Assembly: GCF_018446385.1 (NCBI RefSeq)
Contig: NC_056002.1
Span: 4,389,474-4,453,473 of the forward strand
Direction: 5' to 3'
DNA: 64,000 bases
From: Zingiber officinale
Taxonomy: Eukaryota > Streptophyta > Magnoliopsida > Zingiberales > Zingiberaceae
The notes under the pieces are model-generated. The model saw only the letters and a program-made list of their open reading frames with translations. It was not told the DNA's origin and ran no database searches. Positions 48,514 to 60,200 of this stretch are shown one piece after another. Each line of letters starts with the position of its first letter. Positions within the stretch are counted from its first letter, which is position 1. The position numbers and the translations under genes are program-made.

Positions 48514-51500
48514 ATGCGACGTTCCCGTCGACCTGCCGCTGCCGTCGTCTCGATCTCTTCTTCATCTTCCGATCAAGAGGGGCGGGGATCCGATTCGGAC
48601 GATTTCGAAGAGGAAGAGGAAGATGTGGAGGAGGAGGAGGAAGAAGATGACTCTGATGATGAAGACTACATCGATAGCGATTGCGACGACCAGGATGAGG
48701 ATGAAACAGCGTCTTCTAGGTTATTTCGCCTCCCTATGGGCTTGTGGGATTTTAATTTTATCTCTTTCGTCCCTTTGCTTCGCTCTCTTTTTGTTACGAT
48801 CTTCCGACTCTGATACGGCTGGAGATGATAGGGAGGAAGAGGATGAGGAGAATGCAGTCGATGAAAAACCAAACGATGACGAGCGATGCAGGAAAGTCGT
48901 CCAGCTCTTAACAAGTACGCTCTCTTCACAGGCATATAATCCCGACCCTGCTAGTTGCTAAGTTTTGATGATCGATTTTTTATTTGATGATATTATTTGG
49001 AAGCGAATCAATTTCATTGTTCTGAAACGCTTACATTATGCGTCAATTTCCTTTGCTTGTGACATTTGCTTAATTATATCTAATAAAATGCTGCTTCGAA
49101 TTTTTTTTGTACAGTAATTTCAGAAGTCGAATTTTAGTTTGGTGTGCCTATGATTATTGGTTATACGTCTTCAAATTTTTTCTGTGAAATTTGAAGAAAA
49201 GAAAATGGTGTATTTGCTTATGAGTGATCATTACATGGCTATAGAAAAACTCATGATAGGGTCCCATGTGAGTAAACCACTACACAATGCCTAATAAACT
49301 CAATACTTTAACACTCACTTTCAAGTTGGAGCAAGATACTAGCTATCTCTAGCCTAGTAAATGAATTAGAAATTTAAACTAAGACATGATTATGATGAAA
49401 TAAGAACATGATATTAGCACCCAGTCGAAACAATGTAAGAAGTTAATGAAACACATATCTAAGAGTTCCTTTGACGATAGATGAGAAAAAGTTCTATAAA
49501 TAATTGATAGAGTATGTAACTAACAATCCCTTTGTCCTCAAATCAGCACACAACCAATGATATCTTTAACCTTTGAAGTTTGATCGACATATCAGCAAGA
49601 GATAAAGAGAAATGATGAAATGAAATGGGAATAAAGAGAGATCTCAAGAACTTAGATGTGAACATGGAATTTTTTTTTATAGTTCAAGTTTTCATTGAAG
49701 ATGCAAAACACAATTTGCCCCTTTGCTAGGTATAGCAATATGAGAGAGGACGTTTCCTCTATTCTGTTTTTCGTTAACATTTAGATGGCATATGCATAGC
49801 ACATAAACAAAATAAAGTTGAGATAAGACCTGGATGCCAAATCTCATAGGTGAACTTCTCCCTGTGGGAGATGTATATAGCAGCACATGGCTATTAAAAG
49901 AAAGGGGACAGTCAAATCATTTCAACAAGGTCCTAAGACAAGGATCAATAAGCAACAGAAAATGAAGAAGAAAGTAGTGGAATAGAGAAAAATAAATGAA
50001 CATGCTAGTATCACGAGGTTAAAGAAGAGGAACAAATATGAGCTAAGCAAATTTGAAGAAGAGGAATATGAATGCTGTTTGAAAAAAAAGCCTGCATAGC
50101 TGTGGTAAGAGGAAATTGTTGGATAATTAGGTTGAAGAAAGCCATTGCAGATGTGTGCAATGCCAATGTTGGCTGCTTGCACTTAGAATGAGCAACATGT
50201 ATAGAAAAGTGGTCGGGAAGGCAAGTGGTTGACAAATGCTCTCATTAGCAGAGAACAAGTGCAACATTCCACTGCAAAGGAAGCATTATTGATTGAAGAT
50301 AGCAGTAGTTTGAGGATTTTAGACTGTTGTAGCTTGCAGTACGTGGAGGAATTGCTACCGATTATGCTGGAAGAAATTGCCATTTTATTTGAGGCACACT
50401 TGTGAATGCTGATTGACCAAGGTGGTGAGAATGATGCTAGAGGATCCTGCAGAGGTGGATCCTTAACGTCTGGAGCTCTATAGAGATACAAATTCTAGAG
50501 CTCTGCAGAGGCAGCGAAGTATCTTGCAAACTGTTACTTGGCAAAGGAGGAAGACTTTGTTGTGTTTCAGATCATGTGTGTATGTCGTGCATCATGTGCA
50601 GAGGTGAGGTCGTACTCAAGTGGCATGCTTGATCACATGATCTGTAGGAGAGCTCTACGTGCTCTTAGACATGTGCTCTAGAAATCACTGTATGGGACTA
50701 AATATATGTGATTTGGACATTAGATATGTTAGAACGACAGCACTAGAAGGATTAAAGAAAGAGAGAAAAAGATTGAGAGATCAGGGGAGGTGGTGGCCAA
50801 TGGTAGCCTCACTAAGGGGAATACCTCTTTGAAAACACTTAACCATAGAAAAAGGGCTTTTGATACCACAGAATTATGAGAAAAAATATATTTATTGCTT
50901 TACTAATATAGTCATTGCATAAGTATATATGGACTCATGGTAAATTCTTAGAAGAATCCATAAGGGACTAAATCTATACAATTCCTACTTAATAAACCCA
51001 ATACCTTTAATTGTTTCCTTGAAACTCTAAGTTTCTAATCTAGTGATATGCGGATCTGGTTTACATACTCACAAACTGTATTAGATTATTCCTGACTTAT
51101 CCAAGTCTTTGATCGTGCTCTGCGCATCTTGTCATGCTTTGCAAGCATTTTTTTTCCAAATGTTTGAAGTTAAAATCTCCTTGTAAACTTAAACTAGGAA
51201 GATGAGATATTGATAACATCAACTTATTTCATGGCATTTTTCTGTCCTTTAGGTAAAGAATCTTTAGATGCCCTTAAGGTGGAAGAATGCAAATCCTATT
51301 TAAGAAAGTATGGGCTTCGAATAAGTGGGAACAAAACTACATGTATCAATAGAATTTTGGAGCACTGGAGGTCAGTACATTTTTGTTATTTTGCAAATAT
51401 TTATCATGTAGTTGCAATTTTTTTTTTTTGGTTGGTTCCAATCTACTTGAAAGGATTTGTTTATAATTAGTTTGATCACCTGAAAGTTAAAAGTTTCTTT

Positions 51501-54500
51501 TGCAATGATAACTAGATCTTTGAATAAATGGTTCAAGAGAAAAAAAAATAGAAATGAGATAAATACCCATATATGCAGATTGATGAGACATTTTGCTTAA
51601 TTTTGTAACTTTTTATCTGTTTAACGTTTCTTTGTGCTTATTAATAGAGCGATGTGTTTAGTAAAACAACAGATAAATCTAACTTAAGAATCACAGCCAA
51701 TAGACATATTCTGGTTGGCCAAGCATGATTCTTAATAGAATATAATGCTAACCAGTTGTCTTTTTACCCAGGCTAAAAGATGGAAATAGTGAGATCTTGT
51801 ATCCACAATCTTCATTTGTTATAAACTGCACAGGTATAAAACTGATACACTGGTATAGCTTCTTTGATTTAATAACTTTGCTCAAATTTATTTATTTTGC
51901 AGGGGATGTATGTAAAGGTGATGTCGTCCTTTTTAGGCAGAGGGTTTATGATAAGTGTGTTTTTGATTTTTCTGTTTCTTTTTGTACTCTTTTTTCAGTA
52001 AAATATCTCTTATCTGCATTTCTAATAAAGTCAATTAGTTAAACCTTTGATAGGTTTGACAAAGTTAGGAGGAGAGCAAATGAAATCGGGAAGCGGACAA
52101 TTGCAGGAAGAGTTGTGAAGGAAAGTTATGGTGCAGCCAAACAGCAACACACATTTACTGTGAGAACTGAGGACAACTTTAATAATCCATAGAACTAAAA
52201 CATTTTTTGGTCATATACACTTTGATCCGTGTAGATTGAAGTACTATGGTCCAGGGGCAAAAATGCACTTCCTCCCATGTTTGCTTTACTTGTCAAGGGA
52301 CGCAATCTTTACAGACTAAAGACTTTCCGCCAGGTATTCTTCATGTCATGAAGATTCTGTGTAACTGACACCTTTGCAAAGTATAGTACTTTTGCCCCTC
52401 TTGTGGTAAGAACTTGAAATTCTAGAAGACCAACTCATGACTTCTTTCTATTGTCCCTCTCGGTAAATATTTCAATTGTCATACTACACAGGAAAAGGGA
52501 AACAGAGAAGAATAAGGTCACCATTTTTCCATTTCCAAATTCCAGTGCATCTCAATATTACTCCAAGAAGCCATTTATACATTGGAAGGGTTCAAAATTG
52601 AGTTAGAAAATTTGTCAAGTGCATGGAATTGGAAGATATATGGAAAACCAAATCAAACATGACTATTTTTTATTTTTTTGCACAATCTATCTTTCACATT
52701 TTTTATGTTTTTGATGTTTCCCTAGATTAACTGATTGGGTCCAATTAGACATTGATATTATGCATGCAATGGATACTTGGTTGTGAAAATAAAATAGTTG
52801 GATAATGTGTTGTTGTAGCCTTGGAGTAATGAACTGCAGAGATCCAAGGTTCTTGCAGAAAAACATCAAAGGGGGGCGGTGGCAAGGTACATTAGAAAAA
52901 GTTCGAAGGCTATGTCTATGAAAGGTGATAACTATTCTCCTCACCACCCCTTGAGAACTCAATAACTTCCATAGATTCTGTAATTTGGTTTCAATGCTTA
53001 AATTATTTTGTATCATTTTTTTAGCTGGGGTATACAATGTTTAGAGCTTTTATAGAGTTTCTTGATCAATAGTCATCTATTTTTTTTGCGCCTTCGCAGC
53101 CTTCCCGTACTTGCTGGTGAATATGTGGTTGACATTATTTTGATATATTGATATTCTCAATTTGTTTATAATGACCAACCAGTTTTCATTTTTCTTCATT
53201 GGTGAAAAACAAGATAAGCTAACAGAAAAAAGGGAAAATCTCCAGTATAAAAGAGTTAAATGACTAATTAAAGGGCAGCTTGATGTACGAAGCTCCTGCC
53301 AATGCAGATCCTAGGGAACAGGCGGGATCCTCTGAACCGTGGCCCCCTGGTCCGCTTTGGTGGGATCCATGGAACCCCACCTATAAATGAACTGGCCTCT
53401 GGACCAGAGGATTTGCGCTCCCTAGGGAAGGGTCTATTGTATGTAGCTTTCGTTGCTTTGCAAGATTTTGTTTCCGTAACTCGAACCCTTAACTCCAAGT
53501 TATACGGCAACAACTTTATCGTTGTGCCAAGGCTCCTCTTCAGTTGAATGACTAATTGGCTGGTTAAAATGCATTCCGTCCAAGGAAAAAAAAACTCTTT
53601 GATCCCTGCTTCTGACCACCCCATCAAACTCAGGGTTCCTTGAATCTTGACTTGGAATTAAACCTACTAACAGAACGATTCATTTCAATTGGCTTGTGCT
53701 AAAGTTGGTGTGATAAATTTGGATTAATTTTTGCATGTGGCACTGACAATCTCTGGCAAAAGAAATAACAACATTGGCAACTCAAGAATTATTGCTCAAA
53801 CATTGAAATGCTTAAGATTTTTAGATTAGAAAAAAATTATGCTTCCCAATGTTGTTTTACATTGCCTGGTGACAGATTAATTATTATAAAATTAAAAATA
53901 CAACTGCAATTACAGAATAAACGCATGGGAGTTAGGAAACAGTATATGCTGTTTAATCATGATTCACTCTAAGCCATCTAAAAACTTATATATCAGATAG
54001 CTTATGCACACTTCTGCCAATATGAGGTATATATGGAAACTTTTCAACGTCTGCATGCAGAAGTCATTTTGGTGATCACAATTTCAAAACCAAAATTGCA
54101 AAGTGTCAGAATATATTGGTCATACGTATGAATGTTTTCTGTTCGTATTGCACCAAAGGTCGTAAACCTAGCTTTAATCCCATTATTACTAATAATTTAA
54201 CTGTACAGGAAATTTGGAGGATTTGAGGTGTATACTAGGTGATTTATTGCATTACTGCTATAGGGTATAACATTATTGAATTTCTTTCTGCTTTGCCATA
54301 TTTTGAGGTATTTATCAACCTTCTATATTTATATATAGATTTTATGTGCTATAGATTCTAAATAATGTTTGTGACAGATTCCAGATGCCGCCAGGGAAGC
54401 TCCTCCAATGCTAGACTAAATTACAAGAAAAGAGGGCAAGAAGAGCCTAAAGATATTTCTAGGCGAAAGAAACAGAAAGTTGCTTCTGGCCTTGCTGCAT

Positions 54501-55253
54501 TAGATGCAAATGCAAACAATCAGGCTACCTGGACCAGAAATGCCAGTTTGCAAAAGATTCATTATGCCAATACTTCAACTCAAGCTAATACAGACACTGT
54601 GGCAAGAAATTTCGATCCATCTTATGATGTTCAGAAGCAAGCCATTAATCATGGAGGTAATCATGAAGTGGCATTACTGAATTTCTATTTATTCTGTCTT
54701 ATTCTGAGGTATTTGTTGACCTTTTATGTCGATTTTGTGTTATATATTCTAAATAGTGTTTAAAGCAGGCAACCATATTCCTGAAAGAAAGAAACAGAAA
54801 GTCGCTTCTGCTTTTGCTGCATTAGATGCAGATGCAAATAATCAGTTTCCCTGGACAAGAAATATCATTTCGCAGCAGGTCCCAAACAACCTGACAAGAA
54901 ATTTCCATCCATCTTATGATGTTCCAAGGCAAGCAATGAATCATGGATGCAGAATTTATCGACAAGGTCCTGTCTCTCCTAGGAACCCCTTCTACATTTA
55001 TAATACACATTCGGAGATACGGCATCCTAACATGGCACCACCTCAAACAAATCAGTGGAATGCTTATATTCCTTCATATAATCAAGACTGTTCTTTTGGC
55101 ATGGCTGGTGAACCACGCCATGTATCAAACACGAGGCATCATTTTCACCTTCCCTATGCAAGTGTGACTTCTTCAGTAGAACCATGGAGCCAGCAGTGGC
55201 GACAGCCAGATTATGGACGTGGCCCTCATTTTCCGAGGTCTAGAGGGCGTTGA
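48514..55253 (+). CDS. SAP-domain protein similar to plant zinc finger CCCH domain-containing protein 62
   Basis: Ten exons (48514-48719, 48832-48914, 51253-51370, 51772-51833, 51903-51954, 52054-52159, 52235-52333, 52819-52924, 54378-54656 and 54769-55253) close exactly to 531 residues. A serine- and acid-rich N-terminus (about 15-90) precedes a SAP domain in exon 3 (LDALKVEECKSYLRKYGLRI, then SGNKTTCINRILEHW). SAP domains bind DNA and are linked to chromatin and RNA metabolism. Exons 4-8 encode a conserved module (GDVCKGDVVLFRQRVYDK, GKRTIAGRVVKESYG, LVKGRNLYRLKTFRQPW) that I recall from C3H62-type proteins. No classic C-x8-C-x5-C-x3-H finger is obvious. Exons 9 and 10 look like a duplicated pair. 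The tail is rich in Q, R and Y. The junctions of exons 1/2 and 8/9 are the least certain. Confidence 0.8.
48915..51252. other. Long intron 2 of the SAP-domain gene
   Basis: 2.3 kb without coding signal for the host gene. Between about 49200 and 50900 the sequence is purine-rich on the plus strand. It includes GAGGATCCTGCAGAGGTGG, later GAGCTCTGCAGAGG, and TTTTGATACCACAG near 50860, which gives the impression of an old inserted repeat. No ends could be fixed. Confidence 0.4.
53272..53540 (-). repeat. Au-like tRNA-derived SINE in intron 8 of the SAP-domain gene
   Basis: Read on the minus strand from 53540: GAGGAGCCTTGGCACAACGATAAAG forms the A-box head, split here as GAGGAGCCTTGGCACAAC and GATAAAGTTGTTGCC. 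GGGTTCGAGTTACGGAAAC is the B box. The body contains GGGTTCCATGGATCCCACC and CCCTAGGATCTGC. This matches the Au SINE family of plants as I remember it (GAGCCTTGGCGCAA...GTAAAGTTGTTG). It is antisense to the host gene. It is the best preserved SINE in the window. Confidence 0.8.
54275..54960 (+). repeat. Tandem duplication covering an intron end and an exon of the SAP-domain gene
   Basis: Unit 1 (about 54275-54656) and unit 2 (about 54665-54955) match in both intron and exon. The intron parts share TGAATTTCT, ATTTTGAGGTATTT / ATTCTGAGGTATTTGTTGACC and ATTCTAAATA-TGTTT. The coding parts share RKKQKVAS, AALDA-ANNQ, W-RN and the RNF-PSYDV segment. The duplication created exon 10 from exon 9 or the reverse, keeping phase (both begin with split glycine or aspartate codons in phase 1). 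Confidence 0.8.
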
Positions 55254-56436
55254 GGTTACTGGTGGCAGTTTGAGTGGTGTACCAAGTTGATCAATGGATT
55301 GACAGTTCCATTCTGTTTATTCAAATATTGCATGAAGATGCCTAGACAACGATTTTTTTTACCCAGGCTGTCAATTCATGATGATTACTGGTCGAGCTTA
55401 TCATATTCTGTATGATCATCTCTGAAGAAAAGAGTTAATAGAACATAAGGCAGGGACATGTAAGCATTTTTACCTATCAGTTTGAGTGGATTTGAATTTA
55501 CATGGATTGACGAGCTACCAACTTTGATCTAGTTAGACATGACTCATTTTTGAACTGCTTATAATTTGTTTTGACCAATATAATTTTTTCAAAACAAGCA
55601 CTTATATAACCCATTTATAATGGGCTAATCAATCATGTGATTTCACTCAAAATAACTCAAATCAATCTGCCTAAAACTATTTTGTATGCAGATCATACAT
55701 TTTTTAATTTAGAGTTAAATATTATAATCATGACACTAGTTGCCACCTTAGAAGAAATTATATCAAAAGTAAACACTACAAATGTCTCGTTTGCTTTTAT
55801 ATATATATATGCAGTTCTAGCCAATTGTCTAAGTAATTTTTCTCTATACACATCATATTTTCATCCGTTTCTATGTCAAGTTTATGTCTAATTTGATAAT
55901 CTCTTCTAATAGAGATAATTCATTATTCTAAATGTGTATCATACATCTGGGGATCTTCAAATTATATTTAGAAGTATTGAATTTTTTCAAAAATAAGTAA
56001 TTTTTGATGACCTTCTTTTCCCTAAAGTTCAAAGTATGGGATTATTATTTGTATATGGAGTTATTTATGTTCTTGGTGGATAACCATGTCCATAATCCAT
56101 AGTTCTTATAGAACTTTCTAGATACTGGATTATTAGTGGTATGGCGTGATAGATGTAGTAGTAAATTCTGCTAAGTTCATGAAATTTAATTTATTAGATC
56201 ATTTTCTAGCAATTATATTTCATTCTTTATCAAAGTATAATTCTTAGTCATTATCAAATTTTTATTATTTTTTCCCAAATTCCTCAAGTTCAATTACTTC
56301 TATTAGAGTTAGATAAGTTGTCATTTCAGCCGGCATGTATAAGAATTTATCTAAATCATCAAAGAAAATCTTGTTGTAGTTCTTGTTGAAACATGCAATT
56401 CATATCATTGTTTGAATATAAGAGTTGGATAGTTAG
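55254..56436. other. 3' flank of the SAP-domain gene and possible virus-derived DNA
   Basis: To about 55600 this should be 3' UTR. From about 55900 to 56436 the minus strand reads as scattered low-quality coding sequence. It could be the continuation of the pararetrovirus fossil beyond the transposon nest, but I found no signature motif here, so the assignment is weak. A (TA)n stretch lies at 55798-55811. Confidence 0.35.
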
Positions 56437-57207
56437 AGAAAAATCCCCAATCACAATTTTAACTTTGCATGTAGTTCCCAATCACAAAAAACTTTGTTTC
56501 CACTCCCTGCATGCAAAGTTTTATTTGTTTCAACTCCCTCATGCAAATATTGTTACCTAATTGTTCTTCAGATGTTTTTAGGTACAAAAGATCTAAAAAT
56601 GAGTATAATTCCTCTTAAAGTCATCACTTACACTAGAATTGAGTATATTTCTATTAAATTGAGTACGACTTTTTTTCCTGTTTTAATATAATTCCTCCTA
56701 AATTTAACATCATTTAAAGAAAATCTAGTATACTTTTCATCCAATTGAGTATCATTTAAAGAAAATCTAGTATATTTTTCATCTAATTGAGATGGAAAAG
56801 AATCGTGCTCAATTTGATAGAAAATATACTAAAATGAGAATAATTCCTCTTAAAGTCAGTACTTTGTACTACAACCGAGTATATTTTCTATCAAAATTGA
56901 CCCTCATATTTTTTAGGTAAAATAGTTTAAAATGAGTATAATTCCTGTTAAATTCAGTACTTTAAATTAGAATCGAGTATATTTTCTATTAAATTGAACA
57001 TGACTTTTTTCCCTGCTTAATATAATTCCTCCTAAATTCAGCATCATTTAAAGAAAATTTAGTATATTTTCCATCCAATTGAGTATCATTTAAAGAAAAT
57101 TTAGTATATTTTTCATCTAATTGAGGTGGAAAAAGAATCATGTTCAATTTGATAAAAAATATACTAGATTTAATTTAATGTACTAAATTTAAGAGGAATT
57201 ATACTTA

Positions 57208-57215
57208 TTTTTAGA
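57208..57215. repeat. Left target-site duplication of the hAT element
   Basis: TTTTTAGA, identical to 62035-62042. Confidence 0.9.
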
Positions 57216-60200
57216 CAGGGGCAGAGCTAGGCCCTTTATAACAGATGGGGCAATGAATGCCATTATTGATTATGAAGTTGGTGAGCTTTTGATCCTCAAT
57301 GATCTGATACAAATATAAACAGAAGTTACACTAATGAGCACAGAAAATTTTGACAAATTTGTGCAGTATCAGAAAAGACAGTGACTCAGAGATCTTTAAT
57401 GGTTTAACCACCTAGGATTCCTTAAAAAAAATCAGGGCTTTGCCATGCAAATGGGAACAAAACAAGATATATAAGGATTACAATAAACATCAAGTGTTAG
57501 GAAAAAAATGGTTAGTGAAAGAATAGAATTAGCACTGTAAAATAAAACCTCAGTATCGTCACCTATGGCATAGTTACAGCAATTCTAGGTCCTGGGACAT
57601 ATAAAAGGACCAAGTAAGATATTCTGAACTGATGATAAGCGAAAAACAAGCATCAAAATGAGAAGAAATATGTTTAGTCGAAAATCTTAGATAGTTACAA
57701 ATATGACGGTGTCCAAAAATATAATCACATTATATATATATATATATAAAGATATTACCTTTTGGTGGACTTAGTAATCCAGTTTAAGTCCTAGTTCAAC
57801 AAAAGCAACAACACAATTGTTCCAGCAGAGTTGAGCAGAAAAATAGATAACTGTCGTCCTGTACGATAAGGGGGCAATCACAAAACACAGAAGTCAGTGA
57901 AGATTTCTATTTTCTAGTGACGACACCTATCAAGGAGAAGAATGCGAGAGGAAAATAGATGATTTGTATCCAAAAAGATGAAGCATCATTCACCATGTCA
58001 TAGTACAATTCTGCAACTTAATTGATTAAGCAATTAAACCCACATGAAGATTTGGTTCATTGTATGACAATGTAAAATAGCAATTCTGAACCTCAAAATA
58101 GAATTTGTGAACCAATTTGGTGATGGATATGAATCTAATAAATTCAATTGGGAAAGAATTGGACAAAGTAAGCCAGTTATATAGTGGTAAAAACAAAGTA
58201 AATAAGCTAGTTGGGAAATTTCTGACCTTGAACATCTTTTGCAAGAATTTGCATATAACGGAAGATAAATAGCTTTGTATGTGATTCTTTTAGATAAAGA
58301 AGGTAAGTTAAAGAAAAGAAGGAAGTGCCTTAATAACATGATTAGTAGAAATGGCAACTCTCAATTGTTGTTTTCTTGCATAGATCAAAGAAAATCAGCT
58401 GGAAAATTAAGTAAAGGGTTAAGTTCCTGTATTTAACAGCAACTGCAGTATAAAAGTTTTTGTAGGATTAAAAGGCCTTACAATAAGCTTGTAGCCATAT
58501 CTGAAATTTGAATGACTTAACAGACACAATACACAGAATTTTTCTCTGTCCAGAATTGCGAAGCTAGGCCCCTTATAACAAGTGGAGCAAAATATTTAAA
58601 GCACAATATATTATACAAAAATTACATAACAAAATATTTTACAAGAATTCCCTACGAGTACACATATTTTGAAAATGACGCAATATTAATTCATTGTCAA
58701 TTGTATCAAAAACTTCTTTTTCAATAAAAGTAACCAAACAAGCATTCATCCACCGATCTCCCATTCGATTTCGAAGTCGATTTTTCACAATCTTCATAGC
58801 AGAAAATGCCCTTTCCACAATTGTTGTAGCCACCGGTAACACAAGTGCAAGTTTAATAAGCTTATATACCAATGGATATGTCTTCTTGTTTCAACTAATT
58901 CTCTCGCAAGACTTCCTATTCCTTTCAAATTTGCAAACTCTTTACTGGAGTTCATATCCATAAAATAATTATCAAGCTGATTACCTAATGCCAGAATCTC
59001 AACTAATGAAAATTCTGCGGGATAAAACTTAGCAAATTGAAGCAACTTTTCCTTGTCAAAAGAAGAAAAAATTTTTTCCGGACTAAGACATTTCAAACAA
59101 AGAAGCAATTCAGTATTTACTTCTGTAAATCGATCATTAAGCTCTTGAAGTTGCATATCCAAGACTTCATAAAATAAACAAACCTTGTAGTAGTGTAAAT
59201 TGGTAACAACTGGAGATTTACGTCTTGATCTACCCTTGAGAACACGAACTTCATTCATGTCTGGAATTACAATATCATGGCAATTACAAAACATCATTAC
59301 TTCATTCAATAAATCATCCCAACCATTATCTCTCATCAATTGCAATCTCTTTTTTGAGATTTTAACTTGTATCATGGCATTGACAATATCTTGATTCTTC
59401 CTCTACAAAATTCGGGAAAGTTCATTTGTAACACCCAAAATGCTCTTCAGTAAATGCAAAGTGAAAGCAAAATCAAATGTTTCTAAAGAATCCAAAAGAC
59501 CAGCAGCTTCAGCCTTTTGTTCTGAATGAGAACCATCTTCCACTACATATTCTAAAACATCAAGAACAGTGGAAAAATGCACAATTAAACTCATCAATGT
59601 GCCATAATGTGAACTCCAACGAGTATCACCAGCTTTTTTGAGCCCAGATTCTTGATTTAAGCCACGACCACTGAAATTTTCTCCATTTCCAAGAGCTTTT
59701 TTAACTTCAGCCACTCGTTTCTCTCGAAAGATATCTTGTCTTTTACATGAACCTCCAACTACTTTAACTACAATAGCAACCAAATTAAAGAGAGAAGCAA
59801 CTTGGAGATGATTTTTTGCTACTGCAACAATAATAAGCTGCAGTTGATGTGCAAAACAATGAACATAATATGCAAACGGATTATCTTTCAAAATCAAACT
59901 TTTGAGCCCGTTAAACTCACCTCGCATATTACTTGCACCATCATATCCTTGTCCTCTAATTCTAGCTATACTCAATCCATAATATGAAAGTAGTGATTCT
60001 ATAGCTTTTTTGAGTGACAGGGAAGAAGTATCACCAACATGAACAATCCCAATAAAACGTTCAACAACAATGCCTCTCAAATTTACATAACGTAAAGCAA
60101 TAGTCATTTGTTCTTTATCTGATATATCGCGTGATTCATCAACTAATATGGCAAACACTTTATCTCCAAGTTCATTCAATATGGCATATGTAGTCTCAAG

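Noticed and set aside
48437-48961. 174-codon frame over exons 1-2 of the SAP-domain gene
   Set aside because: It is in a different frame in the first part and reads through the presumed intron. The acidic frame from 48514 joins exon 2 and the SAP exon in phase.
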